Shown here in pieces: positions 44,074-52,688 of a stretch of 64,000 nucleotides of DNA; within the stretch, counting starts at the first letter, position 1, and each line of letters opens with the position of its first letter. The position numbers were made by a program, and so were the translations under genes. Below the pieces are notes generated by a model. It worked only from the letters and a program-made list of their open reading frames with translations, did not search any database and had not been told where the DNA came from. This DNA is from Sanguibacter suarezii NBRC 16159 (GTDB lineage Bacteria > Actinomycetota > Actinomycetes > Actinomycetales > Cellulomonadaceae): assembly GCF_001552735.1 (NCBI RefSeq), contig NZ_BCRT01000016.1:186001-250000 (forward strand). Direction: 5' to 3'.

Positions 44074-45123
44074 GTGACACCCGAAACTTCACCCGAATTT
44101 ACGCATGCAGCGACGAAACGTCCAACGATCACGGATGTCGCCCGTGCAGCAGGTGTGTCGATCGCGGTCGTCTCCTATGCGCTCAACGGCCGCCCCGGTG
44201 TCTCGGCGGCCACCCGCGACCGGGTGCTGCGCATCGCCGACGAGCACGGCTGGCGCCCGAACGCCGCGGCTCGGTCGCTGCGCACCAGCAGCCGTACGGT
44301 GGGCCTCGCGCTCGTGCGCGGCGACTCCGCGGCGACCCACCCCTCCTACTTCGTGGACCTCCTCAGCGGCATCCAGGACGCCCTCGCCGCGAGCGGCCTG
44401 GCCCTGGCGCTCCAGCTGGTGGACGACCACGAGAGCGCAGCAGCGCTGTACAAGTCCTGGTGGGCCGAACGCCGCTTCGACGCCGTGCTGGTGACCGACG
44501 TCCAGACCGAGGACCCGCGGATCAAGACCCTGCGCGCCCTGCGCATCCCGGCCGTCGCCCTCTGCCACCCCCGGGCAGCCCGCGGGCTCGCCTGCGTGTG
44601 GGTGGACGAGGAAGAGGCCTACCGACGGGTCGGGGACTACCTGGTGAACCTGGGGCACACCCGCGTCGGCACCGTCACCGGACCTGCCAACCTGGACATG
44701 TCCGTGCGCCGCTCGGCGGCGCTGCGCGAGGCCGTCGAGGACCGGGGGGCGAGCATGATCCTCGCACCGTCCCTGGCGTCCCACGAGGCGGGAGCGGGCG
44801 CGACGCGGCGTCTGCTCATCGACGCCGAGCCTCCGTCGGCCATCGTCTTCGACACCGACCTGTGGGCGGTCACCGCCCTGGACGTCGCTCGCCGCCTGCG
44901 CAAGGACGTCCCCTGGGACCTGTCGATCGTGTCCGCCAACGACTCTGCGGCCTGCCGCCTGACCACCCCGTCGGTGACCACCCTGCCGCACCCCGCCGTC
45001 GCGCTCGGGGCGGCCGCGGCCACCGCCGTGCTCGACCTGCTCGACGGCGCCCAGGACATCCAGCGCATGCTCCCGGTGGGGCCACTGACGGTTCGTGGGA
45101 CGACTGCACCTTTTGGTCGATGA
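44074..45123 (+). CDS. LacI family transcriptional regulator (cellulase cluster)
   Basis: 349 residues with GTG start at 44074. HTH PTITDVARAAGVSIAVVSYA (residues about 13-32) and hinge RPNAAARSLRT, then the sugar-binding domain (TVGLALVRGDSAATHPSYFV onward). Its recognition helix (AVVSYALNG) differs from the two paralogous LacI proteins. It lies 175 bp before the GH6 gene and is codirectional, so it is the obvious candidate for the CCTAAACGTTTCA boxes before GH6 and GH74. It would respond to a cellulose or xyloglucan breakdown product; this is inference. Ribosome site is weak. Confidence 0.88.
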   Translation: MTPETSPEFTHAATKRPTITDVARAAGVSIAVVSYALNGRPGVSAATRDRVLRIADEHGWRPNAAARSLRTSSRTVGLALVRGDSAATHPSYFVDLLSGIQDALAASGLALALQLVDDHESAAALYKSWWAERRFDAVLVTDVQTEDPRIKTLRALRIPAVALCHPRAARGLACVWVDEEEAYRRVGDYLVNLGHTRVGTVTGPANLDMSVRRSAALREAVEDRGASMILAPSLASHEAGAGATRRLLIDAEPPSAIVFDTDLWAVTALDVARRLRKDVPWDLSIVSANDSAACRLTTPSVTTLPHPAVALGAAAATAVLDLLDGAQDIQRMLPVGPLTVRGTTAPFGR

Positions 45124-45165
45124 CGCAAGACATCCGACCATCACGGTCTGGTAACGGGACCATCG

Positions 45166-45178
45166 CCTAAACGTTTCA
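45166..45178. promoter_or_regulatory. LacI-type operator CCTAAACGTTTCA before GH6
   Basis: Contains the palindrome AAACGTTT (45169-45176), close to the classic LacI-family box TGAAACGTTTCA. The same 13 bases occur before the GH74 gene at 49738-49750. It is 121 bp before the GH6 start. Confidence 0.65.
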
Positions 45179-45298
45179 TCCATATGTCCTCAACGGTCCC
45201 GCATGTCAGATTTCACCCGGTGCCACACTCCGTCGCACCCCCGTTCCTCAGGGCCGTTGCGCCCGAGGACCTGACATGCTCGACCTTTGGAGGACCTC

Positions 45299-47614
45299 GT
45301 GTCTCACGTCTCAGAACGGCTGCGCAAAGGCGCGACAGCCGTCACTGTGGGAGCGCTCCTATCCGCGCCCATGATCCTTGGCACCACGACCGCCGCTGTC
45401 GGCGCCGAGGGCCACGTCGACAACCCCTACGCCGGAGCCACCCAGTACGTCAACGACAAGTGGAGCGCGGCGGTCACCGCTGAGGCTGCTGCCGTCGCGG
45501 CCACCAACCCCACGCTCGCCGCTCAGATGCTCGCCATCAAGGACCAACCCACAGCGGTGTGGATGGACCGCATCGGCGCCATCAACGGCAATGTGGACGG
45601 CCCGGGCCTGAAGTACCACCTGGACGCTGCGCTGGCGCAGAAGGGCGCCGCCCCGATCGTCCTCAACGTGGTCATCTACAACCTGCCCGGACGCGACTGC
45701 TACGCCCTCGCCTCCAACGGCGAGCTCCCTGCGACCGCCGCCGGCCTGACCCGCTACAAGACCGAGTACATCGACCCGATCGCCGAGCTCCTGGCCAAGC
45801 CGGAGTACGCAGGCATCCGCATCTCCGCGACCATCGAGCCCGACTCGCTGCCCAACCTCTCGACCAACATGAGCGAGCCTGCCTGCCAGACCTCGGCGCC
45901 GTACTACAAGGAGGGCGTGACGTACGCCCTCGACAAGCTGCACGCGATCACCAACGTCTACACCTACGTCGACGCGGCCCACTCCGGGTGGCTGGGCTGG
46001 GAGAACAACGCCAGCCACGCCGTCCAGACCTTCGTGGACGTCGCCACATCGACGAAGGCGGGCTTCGCCTCGATCGACGGCTTCGTCACCAACACCGCCA
46101 ACTCCACCCCGCTGACCGAGCCGTACCTGCCCGACTCCACGCTCTCGCTCAGCGGCACGCCGATCCGGTCGTCCAGCTTCTACGAGTGGAACTTCGACTT
46201 CGACGAGATCGACTGGACCGCGAACCTCTACACGCGTCTCGTCGCGGGGGGCTTCCCGTCCACCGTCGGGATGCTCATCGACACCTCCCGCAACGGCTGG
46301 GGCGGCCCCAACCGCCCCACGGCCACCAGCACCTCCTCGGTCCTGGAGACGTACATCGCCGAGTCCAAGGTGGACAAGCGCACGCACCGCGGCGCGTGGT
46401 GCAACCCGGCGGGCGCAGGGATCGGCGAGCGCCCCCAGGCGACCCCGGCCGGCTACACCTCCTCCCACCTGGACGCCTTCGTGTGGATCAAGCCTCCGGG
46501 AGAGTCTGACGGCTCGTCGAGCCTCATCCCCAACGACGAGGGCAAGGGCTTCGACCGCATGTGCGACCCGACCTTCAGCTCACCCAAGCTGTCGGGCAAG
46601 CTGACCGGCGCGCTCCCCGGGGCCCCCGTCTCCGGGAAGTGGTTCTCCACCCAGTTCCAGCAGCTCGTGACGAACGCCTACCCGGCGATCCCCGCCACCG
46701 GAACCCAGCCCCCGGCCGACACCGTCGCCCCGTCTGTCCCCACGAACCTCGTGGCCGGCGCGACGACCTTGTCGAGCATCGCCGTGTCGTGGACCGCCTC
46801 GACCGACAACGTCGCAGTCACCGGCTACGACATCTCCTCCGGCGGCGTCGTCGTCGGCTCGTCGCCCACGACGTCCTTCACCGTCGCCGGTCTGGCGACA
46901 GACACGGCGTACACCTTCACCGTCCGCGCCAAGGACGCGGCCGGCAACGTCTCCGCCGCCTCGGCGCCGCTGACCGCCCGGACGGCCACCGACGTGGTCA
47001 TCCCGGGCCCCGACACCGTCGCACCGACCGCTCCCACGAACCTCGTGGCGGGCACGACGACGACGTCGGCCGTGCCGCTGACGTGGACCGCGAGCACCGA
47101 CAACGTCGGCGTCACCGGCTACGACGTCTACTCCGGCACCACCAAGGTCGGGTCCTCCACGACCACCAGCCACACGGTCACGGGCCTGACCGCGGGGACC
47201 AGCTACACCTTCACCGTCCGCGCCAAAGACGCGGCCGGCAACGTCTCGGTCCCGTCCGCGGCGGTCACCGCCACGACCCAGACGGTCCCGGTCACCCCCG
47301 CCGGCTCCTGCCAGGTCACCTACTCGACCAACGACTGGAACTCCGGGTTCACCGCGACGGTGAAGATCAAGAACACCGGCACCGCCGCCATCAACGGCTG
47401 GTCGCTCGGCTTCGCCTTCCCCGCCGGGCAGACCATCACCAACGGCTGGTCCGCCGTCTACACCGCCGCCGGCGCCGCCCAGACGATCACCAACCAGTCC
47501 TGGAACGGCACCATCGCCGCCGGCCAGACCGTGGAGATCGGCTTCAACGGCTCTCACACCGGCACCAACACCCGCCCGACCGCCTTCACCCTCAACGGAG
47601 CCGCCTGCAGCTGA
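45299..47614 (+). CDS. Glycoside hydrolase family 6 cellulase (cellobiohydrolase-like) with two FN3 and a CBM2
   Basis: 771 residues, secreted. GTG start at 45299 with GGAGGA four bases upstream; signal peptide ends near residue 36 (TTTAAVGA). GH6 domain about 40-460, with proton-donor Asp182 in ATIEPDSLPN and YVDAAHSGWLGWENN; the length and insertions fit exo-acting Cel6B/CbhA-type enzymes. Two fibronectin III modules follow (starting VPTNLVAGATT and APTNLVAGTTT), then a C-terminal CBM2 with paired Cys (AGSCQVTY ... GAACS). It releases cellobiose from cellulose chains. First gene of the cellulase group; an operator box lies upstream and a CelR-like box lies inside its signal-peptide codons. 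Confidence 0.93.
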   Translation: MSHVSERLRKGATAVTVGALLSAPMILGTTTAAVGAEGHVDNPYAGATQYVNDKWSAAVTAEAAAVAATNPTLAAQMLAIKDQPTAVWMDRIGAINGNVDGPGLKYHLDAALAQKGAAPIVLNVVIYNLPGRDCYALASNGELPATAAGLTRYKTEYIDPIAELLAKPEYAGIRISATIEPDSLPNLSTNMSEPACQTSAPYYKEGVTYALDKLHAITNVYTYVDAAHSGWLGWENNASHAVQTFVDVATSTKAGFASIDGFVTNTANSTPLTEPYLPDSTLSLSGTPIRSSSFYEWNFDFDEIDWTANLYTRLVAGGFPSTVGMLIDTSRNGWGGPNRPTATSTSSVLETYIAESKVDKRTHRGAWCNPAGAGIGERPQATPAGYTSSHLDAFVWIKPPGESDGSSSLIPNDEGKGFDRMCDPTFSSPKLSGKLTGALPGAPVSGKWFSTQFQQLVTNAYPAIPATGTQPPADTVAPSVPTNLVAGATTLSSIAVSWTASTDNVAVTGYDISSGGVVVGSSPTTSFTVAGLATDTAYTFTVRAKDAAGNVSAASAPLTARTATDVVIPGPDTVAPTAPTNLVAGTTTTSAVPLTWTASTDNVGVTGYDVYSGTTKVGSSTTTSHTVTGLTAGTSYTFTVRAKDAAGNVSVPSAAVTATTQTVPVTPAGSCQVTYSTNDWNSGFTATVKIKNTGTAAINGWSLGFAFPAGQTITNGWSAVYTAAGAAQTITNQSWNGTIAAGQTVEIGFNGSHTGTNTRPTAFTLNGAACS
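45348..45361. promoter_or_regulatory. CelR/CebR-like box inside the GH6 signal-peptide codons
   Basis: TGGGAGCGCTCCTA matches 13 of 14 bases of TGGGAGCGCTCCCA, the operator known for the cellulase regulators CelR (Thermobifida) and CebR (Streptomyces). It is 49 bases inside the coding region, where V-G-A-L-L codons could also produce it by chance. Confidence 0.4.
47471..47598 (+). repeat. CBM2-coding repeat, copy 1 (in GH6)
   Basis: 128 bp that differ at only two bases from 52363-52490 in the GH74 gene. The surrounding CBM2 DNA is less alike. Confidence 0.85.
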
Positions 47615-47632
47615 CCTGACCGGCACAGACCA

Positions 47633-47672
47633 CCGGCCGCCCGTGCTCCTCCCCCGGGGCACGGGCGGCCGG
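47633..47672. terminator. Hairpin terminator after GH6
   Basis: Perfect 14-bp stem CCGGCCGCCCGTGC (47633-47646) with GCACGGGCGGCCGG (47659-47672), followed by CCCTTT. It lies 19 bases past the GH6 stop and 36 before the GH5 start, so it may cut GH5 expression or end the transcript. Confidence 0.75.
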
Positions 47673-47708
47673 CCCTTTCACCCACTTCCTGCGCCTTGGA
47701 GGATCCAC

Positions 47709-49724
47709 ATGCCTGACACCTCTGCCCGTCGCTCGGTGATGCACCGCCTGCGGTACGCCACGACGACCCTCGCAGCCACCTCGCTGCTCACAGTCCCCAT
47801 CCTTGCTGCCCCAGCCGGCGCAGCGACGAGCCTTGCTGCTGCCCCCACCGCGATCTCCCTCGCCGGAGCACTCACCTCCGACGGCACGGACTGGTTGCAC
47901 ACCGACGGGAACCGGGTGGTGGACGCCTCGGGCAAGGAGGTGTGGCTGACCGGGGCCAACTGGTTCGGTTTCAATGCGAGCGAGCGGGTCTTCCACGGGC
48001 TGTGGTCGGCCAACATCGAGACGACGACCAAGGGCATGGCGGACCGCGGCATCAACGTCGTGCGGGTCCCGGTCTCCACCGAGCTGCTGCTGGAGTGGAA
48101 GAAGGGCCAGACCGTCACCGCCCCCAACGTCAACACCTACGCCAACCCCGAGCTCGTCGGGATGAACAACCTGCAGATCTTCGACTACTGGCTCGAGCTG
48201 TGCAAGAAGTACGGGCTCAAGGTCATCCTCGACGTGCACAGCGCCGAGGCCGACAACTCCGGGCACGTGTATCCCATGTGGTTCAAGGGCGCCATCACCA
48301 CCGAGGATGTCTATGCCGGCTGGGAGTGGGTCACCGACCGGTACAAGAACAACGACACGATCGTCGGGGCGGACCTCAAGAACGAGCCGCACGGCAGCCA
48401 GGGTGACAGCGAGCGCGCCAAGTGGGACAGCACCACGGACAAGGACAACTTCAAGCACTTCGCCGAGACGGCGGCGTCACGCATCCTGGCGATCAACCCG
48501 AACATGCTCATCCTCGTCGAGGGCGTGCAGATCTATCCCAAGGCCGGTAAGAGCTGGACGTCGACGAGCGTCGGCGACTACGACAACTACTGGTGGGGTG
48601 GCAACCTGCGCGGCGTCGCCGAGCACCCGGTGAACCTGGGCGCGAACCAGGACCAGCTCGTGTACTCCCCGCACGACTACGGCCCTCTCGTCTCTCCCCA
48701 GCCCTGGTTCGAGGGCACCGCCTGGAACCGCACCTCCCTCGAGCGCGACGTCTGGGGACCGAACTGGCTGTACATCCACGACCAGGAGATCGCACCGCTG
48801 CTCATCGGCGAGTGGGGCGGCTTCCTGGACGACGGTCCCAACCAGAAGTGGATGCTCGCCCTGCGCGACCTCATCCAGGAGGAGCGGATCCATCACACCT
48901 TCTGGGTGCTCAACCCGAACTCCGGGGACACCGGCGGGCTGCTGACCAACGACTGGGTGAGCTGGGACGAGGCCAAGTACGCGCTCCTCAAGCCGGCACT
49001 GTGGTCCGAGGGCGGCATGTTCGTCAGCCTCGACCACGAGGTCAAGCTCGGCGGCGCCACGTCCACGACGGGGATCAGCCTGTCCCAGGCGCCCGGCGGG
49101 ACGACGAACCCGCCGGCCGACACCACTGCACCCTCGGCGCCGGTGAACCTGGTGGCCGGGGCAACAACAGCCTCGTCGATCTCCCTGACCTGGGCACCTT
49201 CGACCGACGACGTCGCAGTCACCGGGTACGACGTGTACCGGGGAGCGACGAAGGTGGGGTCCACTGCGACGACGAGCTACGCGGTGACGGGCCTTGCTGC
49301 CGGGACGGCGTACACCTTCACCGTCCGTGCCACGGACGCGGCAGGCAACGCCTCCCCCTCGTCCGCGCCGGTGACCGCATCCACCCAGACCGTCGTCGTC
49401 CCGGCGGGCACGTGCCGGGTCACGTACTCGACCAACGGCTGGAGCACCGGTTTCACCGGGTCCATCACGATCGCCAACACCTCGGCGGCGGCGATCAGCT
49501 CGTGGTCGCTGGGCTTCACCCTTCCCGCCGGTCAGACCATCACCAACGGCTGGTCGGCGCTCTACACCCAGTCCGGCTCTCAGGTCACGGTGACCAACCA
49601 GGCGTGGAACGGCTCGATCCCGGCCGCCGGGACGGTGGAGGTCGGTTTCAACGCCAACCACACCGGCTCTCTCGCTGCCCCGGCGTCGTTCACGCTCAAC
49701 GGGTCGTCCTGCACGACACCCTGA
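47709..49724 (+). CDS. Glycoside hydrolase family 5 endoglucanase with FN3 and CBM2
   Basis: 671 residues, secreted; signal peptide ends near residue 40 (AAPAGAATS). GH5 domain about 50-450: WLTGANWFGFNASERVFHGL, acid/base Glu226 in DLKNEPHG, HDYG near 320, and nucleophile Glu368 in LIGEWGGF. One FN3 module (APVNLVAGATTASSISLTWA) and a C-terminal CBM2 (AGTCRVTY ... GSSCTTP) follow. It cuts internal beta-1,4 bonds of cellulose. ATG at 47709 with GGAGG upstream. No operator box precedes it, so it may depend on readthrough from GH6. Confidence 0.93.
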   Translation: MPDTSARRSVMHRLRYATTTLAATSLLTVPILAAPAGAATSLAAAPTAISLAGALTSDGTDWLHTDGNRVVDASGKEVWLTGANWFGFNASERVFHGLWSANIETTTKGMADRGINVVRVPVSTELLLEWKKGQTVTAPNVNTYANPELVGMNNLQIFDYWLELCKKYGLKVILDVHSAEADNSGHVYPMWFKGAITTEDVYAGWEWVTDRYKNNDTIVGADLKNEPHGSQGDSERAKWDSTTDKDNFKHFAETAASRILAINPNMLILVEGVQIYPKAGKSWTSTSVGDYDNYWWGGNLRGVAEHPVNLGANQDQLVYSPHDYGPLVSPQPWFEGTAWNRTSLERDVWGPNWLYIHDQEIAPLLIGEWGGFLDDGPNQKWMLALRDLIQEERIHHTFWVLNPNSGDTGGLLTNDWVSWDEAKYALLKPALWSEGGMFVSLDHEVKLGGATSTTGISLSQAPGGTTNPPADTTAPSAPVNLVAGATTASSISLTWAPSTDDVAVTGYDVYRGATKVGSTATTSYAVTGLAAGTAYTFTVRATDAAGNASPSSAPVTASTQTVVVPAGTCRVTYSTNGWSTGFTGSITIANTSAAAISSWSLGFTLPAGQTITNGWSALYTQSGSQVTVTNQAWNGSIPAAGTVEVGFNANHTGSLAAPASFTLNGSSCTTP

Positions 49725-49737
49725 CCGATGTCGTGGA

Positions 49738-49750
49738 CCTAAACGTTTCA
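49738..49750. promoter_or_regulatory. LacI-type operator CCTAAACGTTTCA before GH74
   Basis: Identical 13-mer to 45166-45178, 111 bp before the GH74 start; AAACGTTT palindrome at 49741-49748. Confidence 0.65.
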
Positions 49751-49764
49751 CATGTTCCTTTCGT

Positions 49765-49776
49765 CGAAGCGCTTCG
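49765..49776. promoter_or_regulatory. Palindrome CGAAGCGCTTCG before GH74
   Basis: Perfect 12-bp palindrome centred on GC/GC, 84 bp before the GH74 start and 14 bp after the AAACGTTTCA box. A possible second regulator site. Confidence 0.4.
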
Positions 49777-49860
49777 CTAACCTCCAGACCAGCCGCGACA
49801 GACCCCTCGGAGGTGGTCAGTCTCCTGCGGCACACCGTCTGACACAAGGGAGTGACACGG

Positions 49861-52506
49861 ATGCGTGCTCTATCTGCTGTGGTACCGCTCACGGCCTTCG
49901 GCCTGCTGGTGAGCGGCCTGGGGACGGCCTCCGCCGCCCCCGATGCCACCCCCGCCGCGGCCCCGGCCGTCTCGTCGAGCTACGACTGGGGCAACGTCGA
50001 GGTCGTCGGCGGGGGCTTCGTCCCCGGCATCGTCTTCAACCAGAGCGAGAAGGATCTGGTCTACGCCCGCACGGACATCGGCGGGGCCTACCGGCTGGAC
50101 GCGGCCACCCAGCGCTGGGTCCCGCTGCTCGACCACCTCGGGTGGGACGAGTGGAGCCACACCGGCGTCCTCAGCCTGGCCACCGACGCCGTGGACCCGG
50201 ACCGGGTCTATGCCGCGGTGGGGACGTACACCAACAGCTGGGATCCCAACAACGGCGCCATCCTCCGATCGCAGGACCGCGGGGCGACCTGGCAGAAGAC
50301 CGAGCTGCCGTTCAAGGTGGGCGGCAACATGCCGGGCCGGGGCATGGGCGAACGGCTGCAGATCGACCCGAACAACAACGCGATCATCTACTTCGGCGCC
50401 AGCAGCGGCAACGGACTGTGGAAGAGCACCGACTACGGCGAGACCTGGGCGCAGGTCACCCAGTTCCCCAACGTGGGCACCTACGTCCAGGACCCGGCCT
50501 CGGCCGAGTTCGGCGGCTACCTCGCTGACAACCAGGGCGTCGTCTGGGTCACCTTCGACCCGACCACCGGGGCGGGCGGATCGACCACCCAGACCATCTA
50601 CGTCGGCGTCGCCGACAAGGAGAGCTCGGTCTACCGCTCGACCGACGGCGGCGAGACGTGGTCGGCGATCCCCGGGCAGCCGACCGGCTTCCTCCCCCAC
50701 AAGGGCGTGCTCGACGCGGCCGGCCAGCAGCTCTACATCTCCACCTCAGACACCGGAGGCCCCTACGACGGCGGCTCCGGTCAGGTGTGGCGCCTGGACG
50801 TGGCCTCAGGGGTGTGGACGGACATCAGCCCGGTCAAGACCTCCGACCCGGACCTGTTCTACGGCTACTCCGGCCTGACGGTCGACCGTAGCGACCCGGA
50901 CACGATCATGGCCGTCAGCCAGGTCGCCTGGTACCCGGACATCATCATCTTCCGCAGCACCGACCGCGGGCAGACGTGGCAGCGGATCTGGGACTGGGAC
51001 GGCTTCCCGGACCGGACCCTGCGCTACACCCTCGACATCTCCGGCGCCCCCTGGCTCACCTTCACCAAGCCGGCCGCCGACCCCGAGCCCAGCCCCAAGC
51101 TCGGCTGGATGACGGAGTCCTTCGAGATCGACCCCTTCAGCTCAGACCGCTTCTACTACGGCACGGGCGCCACCCTCTACGGCGGCACCAACCTCACCGA
51201 CTGGGACACCGGCGGGACGGTCGACATCTCCGTCAAGGCCCAGGGGATCGAGGAGACCGCGGTGCTGGACCTCATCGCCCCGCCGGCAGGCGCTGAGCTC
51301 GTCTCCGGGCTCGCGGACATCGGTGGCTTCGTGCACACCGACATCACCGAGGTCCCCTCGATGATGTTCACCGAGCCGTACCACGGCGCCGTGCACAGCC
51401 TCGACTACGCCGAGCTCGAGCCGACGACGATGGTCCGCGTGGGCCAGGGCGTCGACGGCGCCGTCGAGTCCCACATCGGGGTGTCCACCTCGGGCGGGTC
51501 CTCATGGTTCGCCGGCCAGGAACCCGCAGGGGTCACCGGGGCCGGGACCGTCGCGGTCAACGCCACCGGGACCACCATCGTGTGGAGCCCGGCGGGGACC
51601 GGGGTGCACGTGTCCACGACGCACGGGTCGAGCTGGACAGCCTCGACCGGCCTCCCCGACGGCGCGCGGGTCGAGTCCGACCGCGTGGACCCCGCCATCT
51701 TCTACGGCTACGCGGGCGGGCGGTTCTACGTCTCCACCGACGGCGGCGCGAGCTTCACCGCCTCCGCCGCGACCGGCCTGCCCGAGGACGGGAACGTCAG
51801 GTTCGCAGCCGTCCCCGGCCACTCCGGCGACGTCTGGCTCGCCGGCGGCATGACGGACAAGACCTATGGCATGTGGCACTCGACCGATGCGGGCGCCACC
51901 TTCACTCGGGTCGACGCCGTCGACGAGGGTGACTCGATCGGATTCGGCAAGGCGGCTCCGGGCTCGAGCTACCCGACGATCTTCACCTCCTCGAAGATCG
52001 ACGGGGTCCGCGGCATCTTCCGCTCCGACGACGCGGGCGCGACGTGGAACCGCATCAACGACGACGCCCACCAGTGGGCGTGGACGGGCGCTGCCATCAC
52101 CGGGGACCCGGACGTCTACGGGCGGGTCTACATCGGCACCAACGGCCGCGGGATCATCGTCGGCAGCACGAGCGAGCCGGTCACCCCACCGGCCGGCTCC
52201 TGCAAGGCGACCTACTGGACCAGCGACTGGAACACCGGGTTCACCGCCATGGTGAAGATCACCAACACCGGCACCACCGCCATCGACGGCTGGTCCCTCG
52301 GCTTCACCTTCCCCGCCGGGCAGACCATCACCAACGGCTGGTCCGCCCACTACGCCGCAACCGGCGCCGCCCAGACGATCACCAACCAGTCCTGGAACGG
52401 CACCATCGCCGCCGGCCAGACCGTGCAGATCGGCTTCAACGGCTCCCACACCGGCACCAACACCCGCCCGACCGCCTTCACCCTCAACGGGGCGACCTGC
52501 ACCTGA
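49861..52506 (+). CDS. Glycoside hydrolase family 74 xyloglucanase with CBM2
   Basis: 881 residues, secreted; signal peptide ends near residue 26 (GTASAAP). GH74 domain (about 38-770) of two seven-bladed propellers with sortilin/BNR-type repeats such as STDGGETWSAIPG; catalytic aspartates Asp72 in YARTDIGGAYR and Asp486 in LADIGGFVHTD. C-terminal CBM2 (AGSCKATY ... GATCT) with no FN3 linker. It hydrolyses the xyloglucan backbone. ATG at 49861 with GGGAG nine bases upstream is preferred to a GTG at 49852. The end of its CBM2 is nearly identical in DNA to that of GH6. Confidence 0.94.
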   Translation: MRALSAVVPLTAFGLLVSGLGTASAAPDATPAAAPAVSSSYDWGNVEVVGGGFVPGIVFNQSEKDLVYARTDIGGAYRLDAATQRWVPLLDHLGWDEWSHTGVLSLATDAVDPDRVYAAVGTYTNSWDPNNGAILRSQDRGATWQKTELPFKVGGNMPGRGMGERLQIDPNNNAIIYFGASSGNGLWKSTDYGETWAQVTQFPNVGTYVQDPASAEFGGYLADNQGVVWVTFDPTTGAGGSTTQTIYVGVADKESSVYRSTDGGETWSAIPGQPTGFLPHKGVLDAAGQQLYISTSDTGGPYDGGSGQVWRLDVASGVWTDISPVKTSDPDLFYGYSGLTVDRSDPDTIMAVSQVAWYPDIIIFRSTDRGQTWQRIWDWDGFPDRTLRYTLDISGAPWLTFTKPAADPEPSPKLGWMTESFEIDPFSSDRFYYGTGATLYGGTNLTDWDTGGTVDISVKAQGIEETAVLDLIAPPAGAELVSGLADIGGFVHTDITEVPSMMFTEPYHGAVHSLDYAELEPTTMVRVGQGVDGAVESHIGVSTSGGSSWFAGQEPAGVTGAGTVAVNATGTTIVWSPAGTGVHVSTTHGSSWTASTGLPDGARVESDRVDPAIFYGYAGGRFYVSTDGGASFTASAATGLPEDGNVRFAAVPGHSGDVWLAGGMTDKTYGMWHSTDAGATFTRVDAVDEGDSIGFGKAAPGSSYPTIFTSSKIDGVRGIFRSDDAGATWNRINDDAHQWAWTGAAITGDPDVYGRVYIGTNGRGIIVGSTSEPVTPPAGSCKATYWTSDWNTGFTAMVKITNTGTTAIDGWSLGFTFPAGQTITNGWSAHYAATGAAQTITNQSWNGTIAAGQTVQIGFNGSHTGTNTRPTAFTLNGATCT
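52363..52490 (+). repeat. CBM2-coding repeat, copy 2 (in GH74)
   Basis: Same 128-bp segment as 47471-47598 with two substitutions, about 4.9 kb away in the same orientation. Confidence 0.85.
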
Positions 52507-52523
52507 GCGACGACCTGGCTACC

Positions 52524-52558
52524 AGCCGGCCCTGCGCTCCCCGGGCGCGGGGCCGGCT
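52524..52558. terminator. Hairpin terminator after GH74
   Basis: AGCCGGCCC (52524-52532) pairs with GGGCCGGCT (52550-52558), 18 bases past the GH74 stop, with partly paired GC-rich bases inside the loop. Confidence 0.6.
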
Positions 52559-52590
52559 GTCGTCTCCCGTCCCCCCTCGGAGGTGATGCT

Positions 52591-52608
52591 GAAACCGTTT
52601 GCAACGGT
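52591..52608. promoter_or_regulatory. Putative LacI operator GAAACCGTTTGCAACGGT
   Basis: Contains GAAACCGTTT, shared with 15529-15538, and a perfect inverted repeat ACCGTT-TGC-AACGGT (52594-52608). It is 81 bp before the LacI gene; likely autoregulation. Confidence 0.5.
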
Positions 52609-52688
52609 GCTCACGTGCGTATCTGCTCCACTAGGATGGGGTCACCATCAACGCGACCTTTACGGGGTTTCGGGCAGAGAGGCTCACC

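Noticed and set aside
44074-45123. Assigning this LacI gene as celR/cebR
   Set aside because: Its recognition helix (AVVSYALNG) is not the usual one of CelR/CebR, and the adjacent box is AAACGTTT, so a symbol is not justified.
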